Origin: UBA1413 sp037447215
GTDB taxonomy: Bacteria; Bacteroidota; Bacteroidia; Bacteroidales; Prolixibacteraceae
Assembly: GCA_037447215.1 (NCBI GenBank)
Contig: JBBIHB010000004.1
Span: 71,653 to 135,652, forward strand
DNA: 64,000 bases
Direction: 5' to 3'
A program made the position numbers and the translations under genes. Positions within the stretch are counted from its first letter, which is position 1; every line of letters begins with the position of its first letter. This document shows, one piece after another, positions 35,593 through 45,229 of the stretch. Below the pieces are notes generated by a model. That model was given only the letters and a program-made list of their open reading frames with translations, did not search any database and was not told the origin of the DNA.

Positions 35593-36822
35593 TTACTTCA
35601 ATTCCCAGCAGGTAAGATGTTCTTTATCTTTGATAAAAATATGTTTATTTTTGAAGACCGGATGGGCATAAACGTCTGTATCAGCTACCTTATAAGCCAT
35701 CAATGATTCAAACTTGTTTCTTCCAGGACTAAAAAAAATTAAATTCCCGGTAGCAGGAAGCGAAACCATTGCTGCTCCCAGATCGAGTATTGAAGCAAAC
35801 CTGTTGAGTTTAGTCGTATCAGCCCATTGGGTAATGCCATTTTGTGCATCAAGACAAAATAAATAACCAAACCTTGCTTCGTTACCAAAAATTAATCCAT
35901 CCCGGAAAACAGGTGTATTGAAGGACACACCAAAATCAGTATTGTTCCAGAGTTCTTCTGCCAGGTATTCCGTTCCGGTTTTTTGTATCCTGATCAGTTT
36001 TGTACCTTTACCCTGGCCTGCAATCACAATCTTATCATCAATAATAACTGGGGTGGATGAATTGTAAAACCTTGTTTCACCAGGAGTTGGAAATTTCCAT
36101 AAAAGCTTCCCGCTTTCGAGAGAGACACCAAGCAGATTATTTTCTCCCTGTACCACAATCATATCCTTGAACTTTGGCATAACAACAGGTGATGAATACG
36201 TTGCTGCCTCACCAGGAAGCTTCCAGACTTCCTTCCCTGTTTTCAAATCGAATGCTACCAATACGCCATTTTCTTTTCCATTTAGATGAATTATGCATTT
36301 GTTATCTGCAATAAGAGGGGAACACGATACAAAAAACTGTGGAACCTCTTTGGTATATTGATCAGTTTCCCAAATCAGGTCACCTGTTTGGGCATTCCTG
36401 CATGTTATATATCCGCTGGCTCCCACGTTATAAACCATACCTCCTGCAATAGCAGGAGTGCTTCGTGGACCTGGATGGCTTGCAGCTCCACCGGTAACCT
36501 CAGGTGCAGGATTATTAATTTTCTCCCACACAGTTTTTCCAGTGGCTGCCTCAATACATAATGCAACCTCTGAACCATCACGCCGTGTATGCAAAAAAAG
36601 TTTACCATCAGCCAAAACAGGAGATGCATCACCTAACCCAACAGGTACCTGCCAAATCTTGTTTAGAATCCCCGGCCAATTTTGTTGTACTTCAAATCCG
36701 GTAACCTTTCCATCGCGGTTACTCCCTCTCCATCCTTCATTTGATGGCATTAAAAACGAGCTAAATAATACCGGAAACCCGATCAGCAATAACATGGTTC
36801 CAATTTTTGTCAAATTTTTCAT
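35593..36822 (-). CDS. Exported PQQ-type beta-propeller protein
   Basis: The 409-residue protein has a hydrophobic N-terminus (IGTMLLLIGFPVLFSSFLM) acting as a signal peptide or anchor, and then repeated PQQ-like blades with the A-x-D/N-x-x-T-G-x-x-x-W pattern (IEAATGKTVWEK; RNAQTGDLIWET; FDLKTGKEVWKL; VSLESGKLLWKF). GWRGSNRDGKVTGFEVQQNWP is the usual opening of Bacteroidota and planctomycete proteins of this sort. There is no quinone-enzyme active site, so it may be a BamB-like scaffold or a binding protein. It lies 119 bases upstream of the TonB receptor on the same strand and 26 bases after the small membrane protein gene. Confidence 0.8.
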   Translation of the reverse strand: MKNLTKIGTMLLLIGFPVLFSSFLMPSNEGWRGSNRDGKVTGFEVQQNWPGILNKIWQVPVGLGDASPVLADGKLFLHTRRDGSEVALCIEAATGKTVWEKINNPAPEVTGGAASHPGPRSTPAIAGGMVYNVGASGYITCRNAQTGDLIWETDQYTKEVPQFFVSCSPLIADNKCIIHLNGKENGVLVAFDLKTGKEVWKLPGEAATYSSPVVMPKFKDMIVVQGENNLLGVSLESGKLLWKFPTPGETRFYNSSTPVIIDDKIVIAGQGKGTKLIRIQKTGTEYLAEELWNNTDFGVSFNTPVFRDGLIFGNEARFGYLFCLDAQNGITQWADTTKLNRFASILDLGAAMVSLPATGNLIFFSPGRNKFESLMAYKVADTDVYAHPVFKNKHIFIKDKEHLTCWELK

Positions 36823-36848
36823 ATCCAGAAATTTTATTGAGTTAATAT

Positions 36849-37319
36849 TCAGATTGTGTTAATTGTCCAAACTTTCCAATGCAGCAATTCAGCTAGTCTT
36901 TCCATTTCATTTATAACCCGATCTTTCGAATTGCTTTTATAAACTGCAAATGCAGGTTTATGATTTTGCCCAACTGTGAATATCCTGAAATCGTGATGCT
37001 GGGTAACAAATTGTCGGTTCGAACGGCTTAGGGTAACCTGCCTGGCACGGAAAGGTACAAGCGTAAATCCTTCATAACGATCAAGTTCTTCCCATTTACC
37101 AAACATCTTTAAGCCAAATGGGCCAGAAAACTTTTTTATCAGACGTTTATTTACATCGATCGAAACTCCTTCAACCATAGTAGCCAGAAAAAAACCTATA
37201 ATGAACAAAACAATCCCCATTATATCAACAATGAAAATCAATCCAAAAACCATTAAAACATATCCTGAGAAAGCCATTTGATATCCGAAGGTTTTATCGA
37301 GCTTATTGGTTATAATCAT
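36849..37319 (-). CDS. Small membrane protein, unknown function
   Basis: A 156-residue protein I cannot assign. Two hydrophobic helices lie close together (about residues 14-32 and 34-50: MAFSGYVLMVFGLIFIVDIMGIVLFIIGFFLATM), followed by a soluble beta-rich part (VNKRLIKKFSGPFGLKMFGKWEEL... RFRIFTVGQNHK-like) and a C-terminal helix. The pattern resembles bacterial PH-like or DUF-type membrane proteins in which two helices precede a small domain. It is the first gene of a leftward run with the PQQ protein and perhaps the TonB receptor. Confidence 0.65.
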   Translation of the reverse strand: MIITNKLDKTFGYQMAFSGYVLMVFGLIFIVDIMGIVLFIIGFFLATMVEGVSIDVNKRLIKKFSGPFGLKMFGKWEELDRYEGFTLVPFRARQVTLSRSNRQFVTQHHDFRIFTVGQNHKPAFAVYKSNSKDRVINEMERLAELLHWKVWTINTI

Positions 37320-37336
37320 CTTTTTTGAATTTACAC

Positions 37337-37344
37337 CAAATATA
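37337..37344 (-). promoter_or_regulatory. Putative -7 box for the small membrane protein gene
   Basis: The minus strand reads TATATTTG (consensus TAnnTTTG) 18 bases upstream of the ATG at 37319. Confidence 0.45.
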
Positions 37345-37378
37345 CAAAGGAATTATTATATCTGGCTGATATTGAATA

Positions 37379-37405
37379 AAAAAAAGAGGGGCAATTGCCC
37401 CCTCC
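37379..37405 (-). terminator. Rho-independent terminator after the damaged TonB receptor
   Basis: The stem is GAGGGG/CCCCTC around a central CAATTG-type palindrome (GGGGCAATTGCCCC). On the minus strand it is followed by a run of about nine T. It lies 143 bases beyond the ancestral stop of the pseudogene and is still intact. Confidence 0.8.
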
Positions 37406-37547
37406 TGAAAACAGATGCACCGAATTGATTGATCGTTGATTTTTCTAGTTCGAAACTGTTGCTTTCCCTTACTTTTGCAACAGAATTGGCGCAATCTGTT
37501 ATGCCTTTCAAAAACGAATGTGTGTTTTGGTTATTGCATGAATATTT

Positions 37548-39950
37548 TTAAAAAACCTTAAAAAGAAACCCAAGTGTTGCCAAAAAACTTCTTCAACCGG
37601 CAACGATTCCCAAAGCATAAGGCTTTTATCGTTTATCCAGGATATTTTCAACTCCCAGTCTTAATTTGATGGTTGAAGATATATTTATTACCGATGCATA
37701 ATTTAACATCAACCACAAGAGTGAATTTGGATTTCCTTCAGCATCAGCAAGGTATGAATAGGGTTTATCCCATTCATCAACAGCCAACCTCGAATTAGGT
37801 ATGTTACAATTAAATAAAGCCTTCAGTGAAGCAAACCATTTTATCTGACTTAAAACAAACCCCGAACTTCCCAAAAAAAGGAGGTACTTATCGTAGGGCT
37901 AATTCATTCGAATCCTTGCCTTAAATAAAAGTCAAATTGTTTTTATAAGCCAGGTATGATGATATTGGCAAATCGTAGGTGAAACTGATCCCATAAATAT
38001 CTGCTTTATATGTGTTTATCAATGTTTCAAACCTACTCGATACCTCAATGTAATAAACCGAATCATGCCCGTTAAAATGAAAAGGCCTCCTTACCATTGC
38101 ATGAAGAAGCCAGGTTCGGAACATGGTAACATCAAACTGGCCATTAGATGAAATGAAACGGTTAAAATGGCTTCGAGGAAGTACGCATATTCTGGTTTAA
38201 GCTCAGGATTGGGTACGGCCACATAGTGTGGGTCCGAATCAAAAACCTTTGCCATATCGTCGATATTGGGTGAACAGAAATCACTGTCTGTCATTAATCT
38301 GTTCGACAACTTTTCATTTACTTACATATCATTCCAATATTTCCGTTTAGGCTGAATTTCCCGATTGAAATTCGGAATAAGAAAGATAATAAAATCTTTT
38401 GTCAATTTTCCGTTTAACAATAGTTCGGGCCATCATTAACCCCGAATTGAGTACTATTCCGTTTTTCAAACTGACTTTAAAAAAGCATATAAAGCTCCTG
38501 ATTGATAAAGGGAACCATCAGGATATCGGGTACCTATTTAAAACTAATTCCCATTTAACAGGTTTTCTGACATTCCTGATGAATTTACCCTGTTATGAAT
38601 AATTTCAAAACCGTATGCCAAACTATTTGATTGGGTAAAGCTTTTCGTAAAATCAGTGTTCAGTGTAAATGCCTTTACTGATTCATAATGGTGAAATAAG
38701 AGCGGGGAATCAATGTTGCGATCGTGACGGCTTTCTTCTGCATTTTGAAAACCGGCAGCAAGCAACATCCTGTTGAATAAAACCTTGTTGGGTTCGCAAT
38801 CGGCCATAACGTTTATCATCATCCAATTCTGAGGTCCATAGAACCAATCGCCATAACGTAAACGACCATTCTTCGAAACGATCAGCCGGTCGTAACGGGG
38901 TATGTTTCCGGTAGCAGAATAATGAGCTCCAAAGATCAGATCGAAAGTTGCCTCCAGGCGATATCTCATTTTCGTCATCAGGTTCAACTGTGAATACCCG
39001 GAATAAACCTGTTTCCGGAAATTGTCATTAATTACTACAGAATCCCTGCCATTGAAAAAATCGGGGTTCACGTAATTAAGCCTTAAATTCTCATCAGGTC
39101 CATTTTTACCCATCGCCATATCGCTGAACGAAGACCATGTAGCAGATGCCAGAAAACCAAAAGTATTATTGCCCCACTGAGAAACTCCATGTAAGGTGTG
39201 TGACATATTGGCCGATGAAAAACCTGCTGAAAAAATTTGCGACTTGTTCCTGAAATCCGAAGTGCTCAACTTTGGATTAATTGTTGAAATGTTCATTACT
39301 CCTCCCATTGCATCACTGCCATAAACAACCGATCCGGGCCCGATAAGAATCTCTGTTTCTCTAATCATCGAAGGATCAATTGATAGAATATTATGAAGGT
39401 TACCACTTCTGTATATAGCATTGTTCATTTTTATTCCATCGACAACAATTAGCAGGCGGTTTGCCGAAAAACCCCGGATCATGGGACTACCCCCACCCTG
39501 TTGACTTTTCTGAATAAATACTTCTCCTTTATTACTAAGCAAATTGGCTGTGGTACTTGATTGATAAATATTCAAAAATTCCTGGTCAATCAAAACCAGC
39601 TTGTTCGTGATTTCGGTCTGTTTTTCGGGTCTCCGGTTAACCGACACAATAATTTCTTCGAGTGGAAAAGGCACTTCACTAAGGCCTAACCTGCAATTAT
39701 GGCTGGATATTTTCCGTTTATCGGTTCTGATGGATGCATAAGAGGGATGATAGATCAGAAGAATTTCCCTTTCCCCGAAAAAATCGAGCCTGACTTTTCC
39801 GGCTGAATCAGTCTGAACCCCTATTTTATCATTTTTGATAATCACCCCATCGAGAGGTAAACCTGTTTTCGAGTCATATATGTAAACCTCCTGGGCATTC
39901 GTTTCAAAAAAAACAGTAATCAGGATAACTACTGTAATTAATAATTTCAT
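37548..39950 (-). pseudogene. Damaged TonB-dependent receptor
   Basis: The first 468 codons (39950 to 38544) are open and encode a signal peptide (LLITVVILITVFFETNAQ), a carboxypeptidase-like domain, the plug (MIRGFSANRLLIVVDGIKMNNAIYR; TEILIGPGSVVYGSDAMGGVMNI) and the first part of the barrel. Beyond 38544 homology to the same receptor class continues but is broken by in-frame stops at 38544, 38538, 38347, 37921, 37888, 37626 and 37593 and at least three frameshifts (near 38475, 38165 and 37820). Surviving pieces include TRYPDGSLYQSGALY, FCSPNIDDMAKVFDSDPH, VVPNPELKPEYAY-like text, MVRRPFHFNGHDSVYY, RLAVDEWDKPYSYLAD and GVENILDKR. A section of barrel between 38347 and 38309 seems deleted. 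The last frame ends at 37548. An intact -7 box and terminator flank it. Confidence 0.88.
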
Positions 39951-39984
39951 GATAGCTGATTTCTTTGCTTTCGAAATAAAAGCT

Positions 39985-39992
39985 CAAAAATA
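39985..39992 (-). promoter_or_regulatory. Putative -7 box of the damaged TonB receptor
   Basis: The minus strand reads TATTTTTG (consensus TAnnTTTG) 35 bases upstream of the pseudogene ATG, so the gene may still be transcribed. Confidence 0.4.
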
Positions 39993-40017
39993 CAATAAGT
40001 AATAAAAATTTTACATG

Positions 40018-40045
40018 AAAAAACCCCGGAGCCTCTGCTCCGGGG
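40018..40045 (-). terminator. GC-rich hairpin, terminator-like on the minus strand
   Basis: A perfect 8-bp stem (CCCCGGAG at 40024-40031 with CTCCGGGG at 40038-40045) has a 6-base loop. On the minus strand it is followed by a run of six T, but no leftward gene lies upstream of it, so its role may instead be in a rightward leader. Confidence 0.5.
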
Positions 40046-40373
40046 TCCAACTAAACCTAACTAAACCAAACTTATGAAAAAACAGCACTGGGCTGATGAA
40101 GTCAATTTTATATATAAAGAACAACTTTTTTACGAAATTGTTTTCATGGCTTTGAAGCAATTTCTGCTTTAAATTTCTACTTTCAAATAATCAAATAACG
40201 TGCCAAAATTACATTTTATCTTATAAAATTAAAAATAGAACTCTTTTTGTTTAAAAATCTTAATTCTACATAAGAATAAATCCTTTGATGAGGTTTGAAT
40301 AATGTCAAAAACAAATTGCTGTTGAATGTGTTGATACCAAGGACGACAATCATTCCAGATCATAAAATTTGGG

Positions 40374-40381
40374 TATATTTG
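40374..40381 (+). promoter_or_regulatory. Putative -7 box for lepA
   Basis: TATATTTG matches TAnnTTTG exactly and lies 36 bases upstream of the lepA ATG, predicting a leader of about 28 bases. The -33 element is weak. Confidence 0.55.
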
Positions 40382-40416
40382 CACGATTTTTAAAAGTCCT
40401 TGTTATATTGTAACAA

Positions 40417-42204
40417 ATGAATCGAATCAGGAATTTCTGTATTATTGCCCATATTGATCATGGAAAAAGCACACTGGCAGACAGATTGCTTCAGGTTACC
40501 AATACCATTTCAGAAAGAGATATGCACGACCAGGTCCTTGACAATATGGAACTTGAACAGGAACGGGGCATAACGATTAAAAGCCATGCAATTCAAATGG
40601 ATTACGAATTCAAGGGAGAAAAATATAAATTGAACCTAATCGACACCCCCGGCCATGTTGATTTCAGCTACGAAGTTTCACGCTCGATTGCTGCCTGCGA
40701 AGGAGCATTACTAATTATAGACGCAACACAAGGTATTCAGGCACAAACTATTTCTAATCTCTATCTTGCACTCGACAACGACCTCGAAATAATTCCGGTA
40801 ATGAATAAAATGGACATGGAAACCGCCATGCCCGAAATTGTTTCTGAGCAGATTATGGACCTTATTGGCTGCGATCACGATGACATTATTGAAGCCAGCG
40901 GAAAAACCGGAATGGGCGTCGATTTGATTCTGGAAAGGATTATTGAACGGATTCCATCCCCAAAAGGTGATCCTGACGCACCTTTGCAGGCATTGATTTT
41001 CGATTCTGTTTTCAATTCGTTCAGGGGTGTAATTGCTTATTTTAAAATAGTAAATGGCACCATAGCAAAAGATGATTTGGTAAAATTTGTTGCTACCAAG
41101 AAAGAATATCATGCCGATGAGGTGGGTGTATTGCGACTTGGGCTTGATCCCCGGGAGTCGTTAAGCGCCGGAGATGTTGGATACATTATTTCAGGAATAA
41201 AAACTGCCAAAGAGGTTAAAGTGGGTGATACCATTACTCATGTCAAAAGGCCTTGCGATTCTGCAATTGAAGGTTTCGAAGAAGTGAAACCTATGGTTTT
41301 TGCAGGGGTTTACCCGATCGATCCTGACGATTATGAAGACCTGCGAAGTGCAATGGATAAACTCCAGCTCAATGATGCGTCACTAACATTTGAACCAGAA
41401 TCTTCGGCAGCACTCGGATTTGGTTTCCGATGCGGATTTCTTGGACTGCTTCACATGGAAATTATTCAGGAACGTCTCGACAGGGAATTCGATATGAATG
41501 TCATTACAACCGTTCCCAACGTTTCCTATAAAATATTGTTGTCGAGTGGCGAAGCAATTGATGTTTACAATCCCTCAGGCATGCCTGCTTCAAACCTTAT
41601 TGACACCATTGAAGAACCCTATATAAGTGCAAATATAATTACGACCGCAGAGTATATTGGTGCAATCATGACACTTTGTCTTGAAAAAAGGGGGACCCTT
41701 ATCAGCCAGAGTTACCTCACTGCCGAAAGGGCTGAACTTATTTTCGATATGCCCCTAGGCGAAATTGTATTCGATTTTTACGATAAGCTTAAAAGCATTT
41801 CACGTGGTTATGCCTCATTCGATTACCATATGAATGGATATAAACCAGCAAAACTTGTCCGTCTGGATATTTTGCTTAACGGTGAAATGGTTGATGCCCT
41901 TTCTACCCTCATCCATATCGATAATGCCTACTATTTTGGCCGCCGAATGTGCGAAAAGTTGAAAGAACTTATCCCCCGCCAACAGTTCGATGTGGCTATA
42001 CAAGCTGCAATAGGGGCAAAAATTATTGCACGCGAAACTGTAAAGGCTGTTCGCAAAGATGTAACCGCCAAATGCTATGGTGGTGATATTACCCGTAAGA
42101 GAAAACTATTGGAGAAGCAGAAAAAAGGCAAGAAACGTATGAAACAGGTGGGCAATGTGGAAGTACCCCAGAAAGCATTCCTCGCCGTACTTAAGCTCGA
42201 TTAG
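40417..42204 (+). CDS. lepA: Elongation factor 4 (LepA)
   Basis: LepA is a ribosome-binding translational GTPase implicated in initiation and back-translocation. The 595-residue sequence is full length. G1 is AHIDHGKSTLADRL, G2 includes ERGITIK, G3 is DTPGHVDF, and G4 is NKMD. The EF-G-like domains III and V follow (FGFRCGFLGLLHMEIIQERL), and the LepA-specific C-terminal domain ends the protein (IGAKIIARETVKAVRKDVTAKCYGGDITRKRKLLEKQKKGKKRMK). Its stop overlaps the stop of the convergent response-regulator gene by 4 bases. Confidence 0.98.
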   Translation: MNRIRNFCIIAHIDHGKSTLADRLLQVTNTISERDMHDQVLDNMELEQERGITIKSHAIQMDYEFKGEKYKLNLIDTPGHVDFSYEVSRSIAACEGALLIIDATQGIQAQTISNLYLALDNDLEIIPVMNKMDMETAMPEIVSEQIMDLIGCDHDDIIEASGKTGMGVDLILERIIERIPSPKGDPDAPLQALIFDSVFNSFRGVIAYFKIVNGTIAKDDLVKFVATKKEYHADEVGVLRLGLDPRESLSAGDVGYIISGIKTAKEVKVGDTITHVKRPCDSAIEGFEEVKPMVFAGVYPIDPDDYEDLRSAMDKLQLNDASLTFEPESSAALGFGFRCGFLGLLHMEIIQERLDREFDMNVITTVPNVSYKILLSSGEAIDVYNPSGMPASNLIDTIEEPYISANIITTAEYIGAIMTLCLEKRGTLISQSYLTAERAELIFDMPLGEIVFDFYDKLKSISRGYASFDYHMNGYKPAKLVRLDILLNGEMVDALSTLIHIDNAYYFGRRMCEKLKELIPRQQFDVAIQAAIGAKIIARETVKAVRKDVTAKCYGGDITRKRKLLEKQKKGKKRMKQVGNVEVPQKAFLAVLKLD

Positions 42205-42890
42205 ACAATCAGTTTATACCCCTTCCCGTGAACATTGATGATTTCTACTGTGGGTTCATCTTTTAGATGCTTCCTAAGCTTGGTGATATAAACATCCATA
42301 CTTCGGGCATTGAAGTAGTTATCGTCTATCCATATCGACTTTAAAGCAAAGTTACGTTCAAGTACCTTATTTGCATTTTGGCATAATAATTTCAGCAGAT
42401 CTGATTCTTTGGTTGTAAGCTTAACCACATCCTCTCCGTTGGTAAGCGTTTGTTTAAGGGTATCGAACGTATATCTTCCAAGTTTATATATTTGCTGGTT
42501 AATACTTTGACTATCCTGTGCTGTGCGTCGGAGAATAGCTTCGATCCTGAAAATCAGTTCTTCCATACTGAATGGTTTGGTGATGTAATCGTCGGCCCCA
42601 ATTTTAAATCCTTCGATGACATCATCTTTCATATTTTTCGCAGTCAGGAAAATTATGGGAATTTCATTATTCACAATACGGATATCTTTTGCCAGGGAAA
42701 ACCCATCTTTTTTTGGCATCATGATATCAAGAATGCAAATATCGAAATGATCTTTCATAAATCCTTTGTATGCAGCCTCCCCATCAGGGAAAAGCACAGC
42801 ATCAAAACCTTTTGCAATCAGATATTCTTTCAGCAAAAGACCAAGGTTCTCATCGTCTTCTGCAAGCAACAGCTTAACCTTTTGTTCCAT
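42201..42890 (-). CDS. OmpR-family response regulator, RprY-like
   Basis: The 229-residue regulator has a receiver domain with acidic pocket (LLAEDDEN), phospho-acceptor D55 (CILDIMMPKKDG), the switch Thr in FLTAKN and Lys in YITKPF, then a winged-helix OmpR DNA-binding domain (TNGEDVVKLTTKESDLLKLL... NYFNARSMDVYITKLRKHLKDEPTVEIINVHGKGYKL). It overlaps the histidine-kinase gene by 17 bases, so the two form one operon. The pair resembles RprX/RprY of Bacteroides, linked to envelope and metabolic regulation; the symbol is not certain. It ends on top of the lepA stop. Confidence 0.93.
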   Translation of the reverse strand: MEQKVKLLLAEDDENLGLLLKEYLIAKGFDAVLFPDGEAAYKGFMKDHFDICILDIMMPKKDGFSLAKDIRIVNNEIPIIFLTAKNMKDDVIEGFKIGADDYITKPFSMEELIFRIEAILRRTAQDSQSINQQIYKLGRYTFDTLKQTLTNGEDVVKLTTKESDLLKLLCQNANKVLERNFALKSIWIDDNYFNARSMDVYITKLRKHLKDEPTVEIINVHGKGYKLIV

Positions 42891-44469
42891 TTTTCTTTTT
42901 ATTATTAACTAAAGGAAAATAAATACTGAATTTTGTACCCTTGTTAGGAATACTTTCTACAATAATTTTGCCGTTATGGGCTTCAACAATTTTTTTCACG
43001 TAGCTAAGGCCTAAACCAAAACCCTTTACATTATGGACATTCCCTGTCGGAACCCGATAGAAACGTTCAAAAATCTGGCTTTGGTGTTCTTTAGCAATAC
43101 CAATTCCCTTATCTGCAACCGATAGGACAACCGATTCTTTTCTGGATTCGGTCTCAACTGTAATTTCCGGAATATCGTTACTGTATTTAACAGCATTGTC
43201 AAGCAAATTGAAAACCACATTGGTAATATGAACCTCGTCGCCCCTGATAATGTCCCCGGTAGCATTAAGATTTGATTTGAGTTCACCATTCTTGTTGTTT
43301 ACCCTGATTTCGAAACTTCCAATTATCCCCCTTACCATATCATTCAGTTCAATTTCACGGAAACGGAGTTTTAAACGGCCTTCATTAAAAATTGCCATTT
43401 GCAAGACTTTCTCAACCTGTAAGCTTAACCGTTTACTTTCCTGGTTTATTACATTTGATATATGTTCTATGGTTTTTGGGGTAGTCGAAATACTCCCATC
43501 CTGCAACATTTGACTGGCAAGTGAAATCGTAGAAATGGGTGTTTTCAGTTCATGGGTCATGTTGTTAATAAAATCATTCTTAATCTGCGACAATTTTTTC
43601 TGACGGAAAATAATAAATATTGTATAGGTGAAAATAGCTATCAAAAGGCCTGTTAGCACAAATGTTGGAATAACCATCAACCCGGTCAGATTCAGCAGAT
43701 AACCAGTACGTTTGGGGAAATATACCACAAGATAATTTGCATTGCGGCTTTCATAATCATTGGGGAAGAGAGGATAGCCATATTCTTTCACGCGTTTTGT
43801 AGTTTTAAAATCAGGACTTCCTGCAATTATAGTTTCCTGCCCGCGCCAGAAACTTTTAACTGCAAATTTAAAGTCGAGGTTAATTCCCTGAACTTTTAAT
43901 TCTTCTTTCAAAGTTCTCTCCATATGGTCAATATCCAACCGTTCTTCAATTGGAAGGTTACGGAAGAATAGTTTGTGAATCAATTGAATGTTCTCTTTTA
44001 ATTGCCTTTCGAGGGCATTTTTCTGCCTTAAATTATAATTGTGCAGGTAGTCAAAGCCTGAAGGAAATTGGCCAGGTAACCCACGCGAAGATTTTCCAAA
44101 CAAATAGGTTGTATCCGAAAACTCAATATCAATAGTCTCCTGGTAACCCTGCTGATTCCTGGAAAAACTGAACGAAAGGGCAAGATTTCTTCCTCCTAAT
44201 CCCTGAGGAAGGAGGCCGCCCCAGAAATCATTTTCGAGGTTGCTCCCTGATACCTGATTTGACCTTTGCAACTCTTCCTCAAGCAACAAGGCAACTTCGT
44301 GCTCCTCCATTTTTCTGATTACTGACGACAACATCTGCCTGACCGCCTGATCGAATTGTTCTTCACGAATGTCAGCGGCTTTCTTGATACTGTTTGTTTG
44401 AACAAGTATTAGGCCAGTTAAAACCAGGCCCATAATAATTATCAATGTAACCAGCTTCTTTTTACTCAT
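42874..44469 (-). CDS. Sensor histidine kinase, RprX-like
   Basis: A 531-residue membrane kinase. Membrane helices at about 7-24 and 262-288 enclose a periplasmic sensor region of ~235 residues with no domain I can name. The cytosolic part has the H-box FINNMTHELKTPIS (H306), the N-box VVFNLLDNAVKYS, and G1/G2 boxes SVADKGIGIAKEHQ and GFGLGLSYVKKIV. There is no HAMP, PAS or receiver domain. The cognate regulator gene overlaps its 3' end. The -7-like box lies only about 5 bases upstream of the ATG, hinting at a very short or absent leader. Confidence 0.93.
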   Translation of the reverse strand: MSKKKLVTLIIIMGLVLTGLILVQTNSIKKAADIREEQFDQAVRQMLSSVIRKMEEHEVALLLEEELQRSNQVSGSNLENDFWGGLLPQGLGGRNLALSFSFSRNQQGYQETIDIEFSDTTYLFGKSSRGLPGQFPSGFDYLHNYNLRQKNALERQLKENIQLIHKLFFRNLPIEERLDIDHMERTLKEELKVQGINLDFKFAVKSFWRGQETIIAGSPDFKTTKRVKEYGYPLFPNDYESRNANYLVVYFPKRTGYLLNLTGLMVIPTFVLTGLLIAIFTYTIFIIFRQKKLSQIKNDFINNMTHELKTPISTISLASQMLQDGSISTTPKTIEHISNVINQESKRLSLQVEKVLQMAIFNEGRLKLRFREIELNDMVRGIIGSFEIRVNNKNGELKSNLNATGDIIRGDEVHITNVVFNLLDNAVKYSNDIPEITVETESRKESVVLSVADKGIGIAKEHQSQIFERFYRVPTGNVHNVKGFGLGLSYVKKIVEAHNGKIIVESIPNKGTKFSIYFPLVNNKKKNGTKG

Positions 44470-44473
44470 GCCG

Positions 44474-44481
44474 CAAATATA
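44474..44481 (-). promoter_or_regulatory. Putative -7 box for the histidine-kinase operon
   Basis: The minus strand reads TATATTTG, an exact TAnnTTTG match, but its end is only 5 bases before the ATG at 44469, which would make the transcript leaderless. It may be a chance match. Confidence 0.35.
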
Positions 44482-44550
44482 GTTTTAAGAAGCCTGATTT
44501 ATAGATTCTTAACAATATTTAACATTATAAACACGATTCATTAAAATCCA

Positions 44551-45126
44551 TTAAAATGGATTTTCCTGAAGAATTTTTTCAATTACCTCAGGATAATATT
44601 TGTGTTCGAGAACATGAATTTTTTCAGCAAGCGATTCGGGAGTATCGGTTTGATTAATTTTGCAACGGGCCTGAAAAATGATTTCACCATCATCATATTT
44701 TTCATTTACGCGATGAATGGTAATCCCTGAATAAGGTTCCTTATTTTCGATTATGGCTTTATGAACCTTCATCCCATACATATTTTTGCCACCATATTGG
44801 GGCAGCAATGCTGGGTGTATATTGATTATTTTAAATTTTTGTACCATTTTTTCAGGTACAAGCCATAAAAATCCTGCCAAAACTACAAGGTTAATTTGTC
44901 GGTTTTGCAGAAAATTTTCAATAAAAAATGTTTCATAAAACTGCTGCCGGTTAAAAATCATTGTGTCAATGCCCATATTTATTGCTCTTTCAAGGGCAAA
45001 AGCAGAAGGATTGTTTGACAACAGACATTCAACCTTAACTATTTTACTTTCAGCAAAATATTCGATTATCTTCAGAGCATTACTCCCCGATCCTGAAGCA
45101 AATATTGCAATACGCTTAACATCCAT
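44551..45126 (-). CDS. purN: Phosphoribosylglycinamide formyltransferase
   Basis: PurN transfers a formyl group from 10-formyl-tetrahydrofolate to GAR in purine synthesis. From the ATG at 45126 it has 191 residues, the normal size; the frame extends to 45180 without good reason. Motifs: RIAIFASGSGSNALKI for phosphate binding, VVLAGFLWLVPEKMV, the catalytic NIHPALLPQYGGKNMYG (Asn-x-His plus the downstream Asp), SGITIHRVNEKYDDGEII. It is transcribed away from acpP, a common arrangement in the phylum. A 10-bp inverted repeat at 44543-44564 overlaps its stop and may end transcription. Confidence 0.95.
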   Translation of the reverse strand: MDVKRIAIFASGSGSNALKIIEYFAESKIVKVECLLSNNPSAFALERAINMGIDTMIFNRQQFYETFFIENFLQNRQINLVVLAGFLWLVPEKMVQKFKIINIHPALLPQYGGKNMYGMKVHKAIIENKEPYSGITIHRVNEKYDDGEIIFQARCKINQTDTPESLAEKIHVLEHKYYPEVIEKILQENPF

Positions 45127-45229
45127 TTCAAGGCAATTATTAATATTGAATAATAGAATAAAATGTTCAAATATAGGCAATTACAAGGCTTGACAAAATT
45201 AACCAGCCAATATTTTTTTATCCCATTTC

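Larger units (their letters stand above)
39951..40416. other. Intergenic region with GC-rich hairpin and possible leader
   Basis: This 466-base divergent region between the damaged TonB gene and lepA holds the pseudogene -7 box, a strong GC-rich hairpin (40024-40045), a repetitive AACTAAACC stretch just after it, a possible 32-codon frame at 40074-40172 (MKKQHWADEVN...) and the lepA -7 box at 40374. I see no full gene in it. Confidence 0.55.

Noticed and set aside
38399..38602. 67-residue plus-strand frame inside the damaged TonB receptor
   Set aside because: The minus strand here carries clear receptor homology, so this frame is a by-product.
44543..44564. 10-bp inverted repeat over the purN stop as a terminator
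   Set aside because: The stem is almost entirely AT and has only a 2-base loop, so it is weak evidence; it is mentioned under purN but not listed.
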